The notes under the pieces are model-generated. The model was not told where the DNA came from, ran no database searches, and saw nothing but the letters and a program-made list of their open reading frames with translations. A stretch of 63,012 bases of DNA. It comes from Halotalea alkalilenta DSM 17697. Its GTDB lineage: Bacteria; Pseudomonadota; Gammaproteobacteria; Pseudomonadales; Halomonadaceae. Position numbers and translations under genes: made by a program. Of this stretch, positions 55,380 to 63,012 are shown in pieces; position 1 is the first letter of the stretch; every line of letters starts with the position of its first letter. Location of the stretch: NCBI RefSeq assembly GCF_000621205.1, contig NZ_KK211235.1:37870-100881 (forward strand), given 5' to 3'.

Positions 55380-55907
55380 ATGGATCCAGCGCTGCGCGCC
55401 CGGCTCGGTGGCCGGATCACCCAGCTGCGCGAAGCACGCGGCTTCTCGCTATCGGCCCTGGCCGAGCGGGCGAACATGGCCAAGTCGAATCTCTCCAATC
55501 TCGAGCAGGGCCTCGGCAACCCGACCGTCGATACGCTCTGGCGCCTTGCCGGCACCCTCGGCGTGACCTTCGGCGAACTGGTCGATACCCTCGAGGCACC
55601 GCTGTCATTCGAGGAGTCGCCACCGAACGGCATCGTCACCACCCTGCTCTGCCGCCAGGGCGAAGGCGCCCGGATCGACGTCTACCTGATGCGCTTCGAG
55701 CGCGGTGCGCAACGGATCGCTGCCGCCCATCCGGCGGGGGTGATCGAGCACGCCCTGGTGCTCGCCGGCGAGCTCGAGCTGGGCGCGAACGACTCGCCCG
55801 AGCGCCTCGTTCGCGGTCAGACGAGCCGCTTTGCCGCGGATATCCCCCACTGCTATCGCAACCTGGGCGACACGGCCACGATCCTGCTGACGATCTTCTA
55901 TCGCTGA
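55380..55907 (+). CDS. XRE-family regulator with C-terminal cupin domain
   Basis: A 175-residue regulator. The N-terminal helix-turn-helix (about 9-65: ITQLREARGFSLSALAERANMAKSNLSNLEQG) is of lambda-repressor/XRE type; the C-terminal part (about 85-175) is a cupin barrel (HPAGVIEHALVLAGELEL, FAADIPHCYRN) for a small ligand. Such proteins often control amino acid or polyamine genes next to them. ATG 55380 follows a 36-bp palindrome. The PLP-dependent enzyme gene starts 56 bp downstream and is the likely target. Confidence 0.88.
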   Translation: MDPALRARLGGRITQLREARGFSLSALAERANMAKSNLSNLEQGLGNPTVDTLWRLAGTLGVTFGELVDTLEAPLSFEESPPNGIVTTLLCRQGEGARIDVYLMRFERGAQRIAAAHPAGVIEHALVLAGELELGANDSPERLVRGQTSRFAADIPHCYRNLGDTATILLTIFYR

Positions 55908-55963
55908 GCCCGGCCCCGCTGATCCTCCAGGATGAAGACCCAACCACCTTCGAGACACGTCAA

Positions 55964-56893
55964 ATGAAACTATCGAGCAGCCTGGCGCTGATTGGCCGAA
56001 CCCCGCTGCTGGCACTGCATCGGCTCAGCCCGCCAGGCAGCACCATCTGGGCCAAGGCGGAATTCCAAAATCCCGGCGGCAGCATCAAGGATCGTCCGGC
56101 GCGCTACATCCTCGAACATGCCAGAGCCTCGGGCTCCCTGTCGCCGCGGCAACCCGTGGTCGAGATGACCAGTGGCAACATGGGCGCGGGCCTAGCGGTG
56201 GTCTGTGCCACCCTGGGCCATCCCTTCATCGCGGTGATGTCCTGCGGGAACAGCCCAGAGCGCGTACGCATGCTGGAGGCGCTGGGCGCCGAGGTGATCC
56301 TGGTCGATCAAGTCGATGGCCGGCCCGGCAAGGTCACCGGTGCCGATATCGCCGCGGCGACACTGCAAGCGAAGCGAGTGGCCGCCGACCGTGACGGCTT
56401 CTACGTCGACCAGTTCAACAACGACGGCAGTACCGCGGCTCATGAGCTGAGCACTGGGCCCGAGATCCATGCGGACTTGGGCGAAGAACTCAGCGCCTTC
56501 GTCGCCATCGTCGGCAGCGCAGGCACCTTCGTCGGCGTCTCCCGCTATCTCAAGCGCCAGCGCGGAGGCATCGTCTGCGCCGCGGTCGAGCCAGCCGGCG
56601 CCGAGGTGCTCGCCGGCCAACCGCTGCACAAGCCCCAGCACCTCATCCAGGGCACCGGATACGGCACACGGCCGCCCCACTGGGATCCCCGGCTCGTCGA
56701 TGCCTACCTGGCGGTCACCGATGAGGAGGTCATCGACTACAAGCGCCGGTTGGCCCATCAGGAAGGTCTGCACGTAGGATATTCGTCGGCGGCCAACGTC
56801 TGCGCCTGCGTCAAGCTCATCCAGCGGGGCGGATTGGGCGATGCTCCGCAGGTGGCCACCCTCCTCTGCGATACCGGGCTGAAATATGCATGA
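55964..56893 (+). CDS. Cysteine synthase-like PLP-dependent enzyme
   Basis: A 309-residue fold-type II PLP enzyme. The cofactor Lys is Lys42 (GGSIKDRPA), the substrate loop is TSGNMGAGLA instead of the cysteine synthase TSGNTGIGLA, and the phosphate loop reads VGSAGTFVGVSRYLK instead of GTGGT. GYSSAANV near the end replaces GxSSGAA. It belongs to the CysK/CysM superfamily, but the changes around the alpha-carboxylate and phosphate suggest a different amino acid substrate. Probably in an operon with the XRE-cupin regulator. Confidence 0.82.
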   Translation: MKLSSSLALIGRTPLLALHRLSPPGSTIWAKAEFQNPGGSIKDRPARYILEHARASGSLSPRQPVVEMTSGNMGAGLAVVCATLGHPFIAVMSCGNSPERVRMLEALGAEVILVDQVDGRPGKVTGADIAAATLQAKRVAADRDGFYVDQFNNDGSTAAHELSTGPEIHADLGEELSAFVAIVGSAGTFVGVSRYLKRQRGGIVCAAVEPAGAEVLAGQPLHKPQHLIQGTGYGTRPPHWDPRLVDAYLAVTDEEVIDYKRRLAHQEGLHVGYSSAANVCACVKLIQRGGLGDAPQVATLLCDTGLKYA

Positions 56894-56930
56894 CCAAGAC
56901 GACGACTGGCCGGCTGGTCGATGGCTGAAC

Positions 56931-57800
56931 TCAGCCAAGCCGTTCGGCGTGGTAGCGCAGATGATCGTCGATGAAACTGGCAATGAAGAAGTAGCTATGG
57001 TCGTAGCCGGGTTGGCGACGCAGCCATAGCGGATGACCGCTCACCGCGCAGGCCTGCTCGAGCCGCTCGGTCTTGAGCTGGTGCTCGAGGAAGTCGTCCG
57101 CCTCCCCTTGGTCGACGAACAGCGCCAGGCGATCGGGCTGGCCGCTGCCGGCGAGGATCAGCTCGCAGGTGTCGTAGGCCTTCCATGCCTCGCGGTCTGC
57201 TCCCAGATAGCCCGAGAACGCCTTCTCTCCCCACGGCACCGCGGAGGGATTGACGATCGGTGAGAACGCCGACACCGAGGCGTAGCGCCCGGGGTTGCGC
57301 AGTGCAAGCACCAGTGCGCCGTGCCCGCCCATGGAATGGCCGAAGATCGACTCACGCTCGGCTAAATCGAAGTTCGCCCGCACTACCAGCGGCAGCTCCT
57401 CGAGGACGTAGTCGTACATCCGGTAGTGGTCGCGCCAGGGCGCTTCGGTGGCGTTGAGGTAGAACCCCGCACCCGAGCCGAAATCATAGGTGTCATGCTC
57501 GCCGGGCAGGTCGAGTCCACGCGGGCTGGTATCGGGGCAGACGATCGCGAGGCCGAGCTGGCTGGCGAGCCGATGGGCGCCCGCCTTCTGCATGAAATTC
57601 TCATCGGTGCAGGACAGCCCCGAAAGCCACCAGAGCAGCTTGGGCCGAGGATGGGCGGCCTGATCCGGCAGGAAGATGCCGAAGATCATCGGGCAGTCGA
57701 GTACCCGCGAGTAGTGGCGAAAACGTTTGTAGACGCCGCCGAAGCTCTTGTTGGAGGAGAGCTCTTCGACGACGGTGACGTCTTGACTGGACTGGCTCAT
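56931..57800 (-). CDS. fghA: S-formylglutathione hydrolase
   Basis: A 289-residue esterase-D-type alpha/beta-hydrolase releasing formate and glutathione in formaldehyde detoxification. SGLSCTDENFMQKAGA (about 60-75) and the elbow GHSMGGHG with Ser156 are diagnostic; the base is in YDHSYFFI near the end and the acid in the GEADDFL region. ATG 57800 is used, the frame being open to 57908. The usual partner, glutathione-dependent formaldehyde dehydrogenase, is not adjacent. Confidence 0.93.
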   Translation of the reverse strand: MSQSSQDVTVVEELSSNKSFGGVYKRFRHYSRVLDCPMIFGIFLPDQAAHPRPKLLWWLSGLSCTDENFMQKAGAHRLASQLGLAIVCPDTSPRGLDLPGEHDTYDFGSGAGFYLNATEAPWRDHYRMYDYVLEELPLVVRANFDLAERESIFGHSMGGHGALVLALRNPGRYASVSAFSPIVNPSAVPWGEKAFSGYLGADREAWKAYDTCELILAGSGQPDRLALFVDQGEADDFLEHQLKTERLEQACAVSGHPLWLRRQPGYDHSYFFIASFIDDHLRYHAERLG

Positions 57801-58033
57801 TGCGCGGATTGCCTCTATTGCCGAGGCGCACCGGGCCGAATGGCGCGGCACGCGTTCAAGGGGGATGACCAGCGAGGATGCCTCGCGGATGGCCCCTAGT
57901 CTAGCCAATCCACGGGCCAGGCATTAAAGGGGGCCGATGACGGGAGATCATCGCCATGGGGCAAAGCTCCCTGCATCCTCTTTCCGATCCGCCATTGGCG
58001 TATCACCCTGCCGCGCGGCGCGCCCGGCCTGGC

Positions 58034-58768
58034 TCAGTAGTAGAGCCTTCGCATACCGTCGCTCATCGAGTTGGCCGAGAATCTCGCTACCTGGGAGATG
58101 CGCTCGGGATCCGGCAGTTCGATGCGGTTGCGATGACGATAGATCAAACCCTCCTCGCGCAGGTCCGAGAAGGTACGGCTGATATGCACAGCGCTCAGGC
58201 CAAGGATGTCGGCGAGCACCTGCTGCGACAGCGGCAGTTCGAACTGGTTGCCGATGCCTCGATCGATACGCTTGAGCCGCACGTACATCTCGAAGATGAA
58301 ATGCGAAAGCTTCTCTCGCGCGGTGCGCCGTCCAAGATTCACCAGGCGCTCGGTGAGCAGCGTCTGGTTGCGTGCGGAGATCGACAGCAAGGTCGAACCG
58401 AGCCGCGACGAGCTCTTGAACATGTTGCTCAGGCGGTCCATCGACAGCCGGCATACCACCCCTGAGGTCAGCATGTTGACGTTGGCCAGCCGGCAGGCGA
58501 AAGAAAAATCGGCCAGCCCAATCACATCCCCAGGCAGATAGACGTCGAGTACCTGCCGGGTGCCGTCGTTCATGTCGCGATAGGAAATCGCCCAGCCCTG
58601 GCTGATCGCGTACAGATCGTTGGTTTCGTCTCCTTCTTTCCAAAGCGTCGTCCCCGCCGATACCCTCAGCGGCTCTTTCTCGAGCTCAGCAAGAATCTCC
58701 ATATCACCATCGCTCAATTCCCCGTAATGACTGAACTGGGAAACGATGCAGCTTTCTCGATGCGTCAT
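58034..58768 (-). CDS. Crp/Fnr-family transcriptional regulator
   Basis: A 244-residue regulator with a cyclic-nucleotide-like effector barrel (about 10-125: KEGDETNDLYAISQGWAISY, LPGDVIGLADF) and a C-terminal winged helix (about 165-225; recognition QQVLADILGLSAVHISRTFSDLREEGLI). There is no FNR-type N-terminal Cys cluster and no clear cAMP-binding Arg/Ser set, so the signal is unknown. ATG 58768 is preferred to the frame start at 58921, whose extra residues look non-coding. Confidence 0.88.
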   Translation of the reverse strand: MTHRESCIVSQFSHYGELSDGDMEILAELEKEPLRVSAGTTLWKEGDETNDLYAISQGWAISYRDMNDGTRQVLDVYLPGDVIGLADFSFACRLANVNMLTSGVVCRLSMDRLSNMFKSSSRLGSTLLSISARNQTLLTERLVNLGRRTAREKLSHFIFEMYVRLKRIDRGIGNQFELPLSQQVLADILGLSAVHISRTFSDLREEGLIYRHRNRIELPDPERISQVARFSANSMSDGMRRLYY

Positions 58769-58995
58769 GGTCTGCGGTCCACAATCTTGGTTATCGTCGT
58801 TCTTAATACCGCAATTGATAGTGAATCGGCACCCGCCAGCGCACCGAACTCCCTGCTGCACGCTCTGCACAGTCGCCTGTCCATCGACGCAACCAGTTGA
58901 TTCGCGCGGAGGTATTGTCAATCGTCACAGCACGCGGGCGGTATAACCTGAGTTATGTAAAACCACTTTGCGATGCTTTTTTTCGGCCCAAGAAA

Positions 58996-59027
58996 AATGC
59001 CGGTCGCCTTGAAGGGCGCCCGGCATT
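58996..59027 (-). terminator. Strong terminator after sucD
   Basis: AATGCCGG (58996-59003) and CCGGCATT (59020-59027) form the outer stem, with a further near-complete 5-bp inner stem and a 6-nt loop. Read on the minus strand it is followed by TTTTTC, giving a classical intrinsic terminator 28 bp after the sucD stop. Confidence 0.88.
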
Positions 59028-59054
59028 CTGATCATCGGCTAGCGGCCACAGCGA

Positions 59055-59927
59055 TTACCAGCCGGTGACTTCCTTCAGCGCATCGCCGATCTGCGCCAGC
59101 GAGCGTACGGTCTTGACCCCTGCGGCCTCGAGCGCGGCGAACTTCTCATCCGCAGTGCCCGCACCACCGGAGATGATCGCCCCAGCGTGGCCCATGCGCT
59201 TGCCGGGAGGCGCGGTGACGCCGGCGATGTAGGAGACCACCGGCTTGGTCACGTGCTCCTTGATGTAGGCCGCGGCCTCTTCCTCGGCGGTACCGCCGAT
59301 CTCGCCGATCATCACGATCGCCTCGGTCTGCGGATCCTCCTGGAACAGCTTGAGGATGTCGATGAAGCTCGAACCCGGAATCGGGTCGCCGCCGATACCG
59401 ACGCAGCTCGACTGACCGAAACCGTGGTCGGTGGTCTGCTTGACCGCTTCGTAGGTCAGGGTGCCGGAGCGCGAAACGATCCCTACCTTGCCGGGCTGGT
59501 GGATGTGTCCCGGCATGATGCCGATCTTGCTCTGCCCAGGGGTGATCACGCCCGGGCAGTTCGGCCCGATCAAGCGCACGCCGAGCTCATCGCACTTGAC
59601 CTTGACCTGGAGCATGTCGAGGGTCGGGATGCCTTCGGTGATGCAGACGATCAGCTTGATCCCGGCGTTGGCCGCCTCGAGGATCGAGTCCTTGCAAAAC
59701 GCAGCCGGTACGTAGATCACCGAGGCTTCGGCGCCGGTCTTCTCGACGGCTTCCTTGACGGTATCGAACACCGGCAGCTCGAGGTGGGTCTGGCCCCCCT
59801 TGCCCGGGGTCACGCCACCGACCATCTTGGTGCCGTATTCGATCGCCTGGGAAGAGTGGAAAGTGCCCTGGCCGCCGGTGAAGCCCTGGCAGATGACCTT
59901 GGTGTTGCTGTCGATGAGGATGCTCAT
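59055..59927 (-). CDS. sucD: Succinyl-CoA synthetase alpha subunit
   Basis: A 290-residue subunit carrying the phosphorylated His247 (GHAGAI) and the CoA-binding Rossmann domain ([11 protein letters not shown] near 16-26; GPNCPG near 121-126). With SucC it makes ATP or GTP from succinyl-CoA in the TCA cycle. It overlaps sucC by 4 bp (ATGA) and is closed by a strong terminator. Confidence 0.97.
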   Translation of the reverse strand: MSILIDSNTKVICQGFTGGQGTFHSSQAIEYGTKMVGGVTPGKGGQTHLELPVFDTVKEAVEKTGAEASVIYVPAAFCKDSILEAANAGIKLIVCITEGIPTLDMLQVKVKCDELGVRLIGPNCPGVITPGQSKIGIMPGHIHQPGKVGIVSRSGTLTYEAVKQTTDHGFGQSSCVGIGGDPIPGSSFIDILKLFQEDPQTEAIVMIGEIGGTAEEEAAAYIKEHVTKPVVSYIAGVTAPPGKRMGHAGAIISGGAGTADEKFAALEAAGVKTVRSLAQIGDALKEVTGW

Positions 59928-61093
59928 TGGTTGCCCCCTGCTGCTTTGACGACCTGCTGAGCCGCGTCGGTCAGGCTGGTTGCCGCAATGATGTTGAGAC
60001 CGCTATCGGCCAGTTTCTTCGCACCCAGTTCGGCGTTGTTGCCTTCCAGGCGTACGACCACGGGCACTTCGACACCCACCTGCTCGACCGCGCCGATGAT
60101 GCCCTCAGCGATCATGTCGCAGCGCACGATGCCGCCGAAGATGTTGACCAGCACCGCTTTGACCGAATCGTCCGAGAGGATGATCTTGAACGCCTCGGCG
60201 ACGCGCTCCTTGGTCGCACCGCCACCTACGTCGAGGAAGTTGGCCGGCTGGCCGCCGTTGAGCTTGATGATGTCCATGGTGCCCATGGCGAGACCGGCAC
60301 CGTTGACCATGCAGCCGATGTTGCCGTCGAGCGCGACGTAGTTGAGCTCCCACTCGGCGGCGTGCGCCTCGCGCTCGTCCTCCTGGGAGGGATCGCGCAT
60401 CGCGCGCAGGTCCGGATGACGATAGAGCGCGTTGGAGTCGAGATTGATCTTGGCGTCGAGGCAGTGCAGGTCGCCCTGCTCGGTGATCACCAACGGGTTG
60501 ATCTCGAGCAGCGCCAGATCCTTTTCCTCGAACATCTTGGCGAGGCCGAGGAAGATCTTGGTGAACTGGCCGAGCTGGGTCTTGTTCAGCCCCAGCTTGA
60601 AGCCAAGCTCACGCGCCTGGTAGGGCTGCGCGCCGACCAGCGGATCGATGGTCGCCTTGAGAATCTTCTCGGGGGTCTCGTGCGCGACCTTCTCGATCTC
60701 GACGCCGCCCTCGGTCGAGGCCATGAACACGACCCGGCGGCTGGAACGATCGACCACCGCGCCCAGATAGAGCTCGTTGGCGATGTCGGTGCACGACTCG
60801 ACCAGGATCTTGGCGACCGGCTGGCCCTTCTCGTCGGTCTGGTAGGTCACCAGGTTCTTGCCCAGCCACTGCTGAGCGAACGCCTTGGCCTCGTCGCGGC
60901 TCTTGACCAGCTTGACCCCGCCGGCCTTGCCGCGCCCACCGGCGTGGACCTGTGCCTTGACCACCCACATATCGCCGCCGATCTTGTCACAGGCAGCGGC
61001 GGCATCCTCGGGCGTATCGACTGCAAAGCCCTTGGATACCGGCAGGCCGTAGTCGGCGAACAGCTGCTTACCCTGATATTCGTGAAGGTTCAT
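59924..61093 (-). CDS. sucC: Succinyl-CoA synthetase beta subunit
   Basis: A 389-residue subunit with an ATP-grasp domain (about 1-235: [12 protein letters not shown] at the N-terminus, [19 protein letters not shown]) and a ligase CoA domain (about 245-389: [33 protein letters not shown]). Length equals that of the E. coli subunit. It precedes and is coupled to sucD. Confidence 0.97.
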   Translation of the reverse strand: MNLHEYQGKQLFADYGLPVSKGFAVDTPEDAAAACDKIGGDMWVVKAQVHAGGRGKAGGVKLVKSRDEAKAFAQQWLGKNLVTYQTDEKGQPVAKILVESCTDIANELYLGAVVDRSSRRVVFMASTEGGVEIEKVAHETPEKILKATIDPLVGAQPYQARELGFKLGLNKTQLGQFTKIFLGLAKMFEEKDLALLEINPLVITEQGDLHCLDAKINLDSNALYRHPDLRAMRDPSQEDEREAHAAEWELNYVALDGNIGCMVNGAGLAMGTMDIIKLNGGQPANFLDVGGGATKERVAEAFKIILSDDSVKAVLVNIFGGIVRCDMIAEGIIGAVEQVGVEVPVVVRLEGNNAELGAKKLADSGLNIIAATSLTDAAQQVVKAAGGNQ

Positions 61094-61323
61094 CGTCTCT
61101 CATGCCATTGGTTGCATTGGACTGTTTACGACCGCAGCCGCCATGGACGCTGCCTGGCTCGGCGCCTGGAAGATACCCTCCCGGACGTCACACAGGGTCC
61201 TTGCATACGTAAGTCTCTCGACGGCCTCGCATGCGTCGGCTTGCGGGTCGCGTTGATGCGTTCGCGCAGGAGGCCAAGGCTTGAGCGCCTGGGCTCGGAG
61301 CGCGACGCGGCGACACCGATAGA
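61094..61323. other. Gap between lpd and sucC
   Basis: About 230 bp beyond the lpd hairpin and before sucC on the minus strand hold no gene. It may carry a separate sucC promoter, but no clear hexamers were recognised; GAGAGACG just before the sucC ATG is the likely ribosome site. Confidence 0.4.
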
Positions 61324-61349
61324 CGAAGAGGGCCTCGAGGCCCTCTTCG
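61324..61349 (-). terminator. Perfect palindromic hairpin after lpd
   Basis: A 26-nt perfect palindrome beginning CGAAGAGGGCC and ending GGCCCTCTTCG starts 4 bp after the lpd stop. It lacks a T-run, so it may act as a partial terminator or stabiliser between lpd and sucC. Confidence 0.65.
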
Positions 61350-61353
61350 AATC

Positions 61354-62814
<1,461 letters not shown>

Positions 62815-62874
62815 TTACGACCCGCTCCGGAGAGCGGAGCAGGCCAATGACTAATCAGACGAGCAGGGCGCCGC

Positions 62875-63012
62875 TCAAACCTCGAGCAAAAAGCGCGCCG
62901 GATCCTCGAGCAGCTCCTTGACCGCGACCAGGAACTGGACCGCGTCCTTGCCGTCGATCATCCGGTGGTCGTAGGAGAGCGCCAGGTACATCATCGGCCG
63001 GATCACCACCTG
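62875..63012 (-). CDS. sucB: Dihydrolipoyl succinyltransferase (E2), C-terminal fragment
   Basis: The window cuts this gene, leaving the last 45 residues. They include [12 protein letters not shown], the catalytic His/Asp motif of 2-oxoacid dehydrogenase E2 enzymes, and the usual end [12 protein letters not shown]. The sucB identity rather than aceF or bkdB rests on the following lpd-sucC-sucD order. A small hairpin (GCTCCG/CGGAGC) lies in the gap to lpd. Confidence 0.93.
   Translation of the reverse strand, partial: QVVIRPMMYLALSYDHRMIDGKDAVQFLVAVKELLEDPARFLLEV

Overview
The window is GC-rich double-stranded bacterial chromosome. It very probably comes from a gammaproteobacterium of the Halomonadaceae (Halomonas-like). 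That placement is inferred from the conserved gammaproteobacterial block miaB-ybeZ-ybeY-corC-lnt-ydcF-like / ybeL / leuS-lptE-holA, from tusA, rlmM and epmC, and from phosphatidylcholine synthase; no rRNA or tRNA gene was seen to confirm it. High GC content produces very long open frames antisense to almost every real gene, and these were discarded.

Layout. (1) 294-1988: two tandem paralogous alpha/beta hydrolases. (2) 2020-10841: a divergent catabolic island. On the minus strand an operon runs periplasmic binding protein, permease, ATPase (nitrate/taurine/pyrimidine-type ABC importer), sugar-nucleotide-type epimerase, SDR dehydrogenase, arylmalonate-decarboxylase-like Asp/Glu-racemase-fold enzyme, dihydropyrimidinase. 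On the plus strand an FCD-type GntR regulator is followed by a HyuE-family protein that lacks both catalytic cysteines. The divergent intergenic region carries three TTGT-N-ACAA-like elements that may be the regulator's operators. This is the best candidate for an undescribed pathway. (3) 11054-15035: class I fumarase, GIY-YIG protein, ribulose-phosphate epimerase, asparaginase. (4) 15428-19960: sulfate/thiosulfate importer sbp-cysT-cysW-cysA meeting a thiopurine methyltransferase gene tail to tail; the latter contains a perfect 21-bp-arm palindrome inside its coding sequence. (5) 19963-33210: YgiM-like protein, DUF1820 protein and the conserved tRNA-modification/ribosome-maturation/envelope block. 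(6) 33271-38864: SlyA/MarR regulator, universal stress protein, an IS3 relic, a ParDE-type toxin-antitoxin pair, Uup ABC-F ATPase, TatD nuclease and a small coupled protein. (7) 38886-45104: pyrimidine ring-opening Rut operon (rutABCD, rutF and an NCS1 permease, without rutE) divergent from its regulator RutR with a recognisable operator. (8) 45107-58768: mostly single housekeeping or regulatory genes (epmC, MATE exporter, tusA, rlmM, pyrB, TSUP exporter, pcs, mtgA, XRE-cupin regulator with PLP enzyme, fghA, Crp/Fnr regulator). (9) 58996-63012: end of the 2-oxoglutarate dehydrogenase/succinyl-CoA synthetase locus, sucB (partial)-lpd-sucC-sucD, closed by a strong terminator.

Two themes stand out. 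First, cyclic amide or pyrimidine catabolism appears twice (the hydantoinase island and the Rut operon), each with its own importer and regulator. Second, many regulatory palindromes can be read directly: RutR-type operator, XRE 36-bp palindrome, ParD palindrome, FCD-GntR sites, inverted DnaA-box pair, and a CysB-like inverted repeat. Start codons were moved downstream of the longest frame wherever a Shine-Dalgarno sequence, an ATGA-type overlap or family length supported it.
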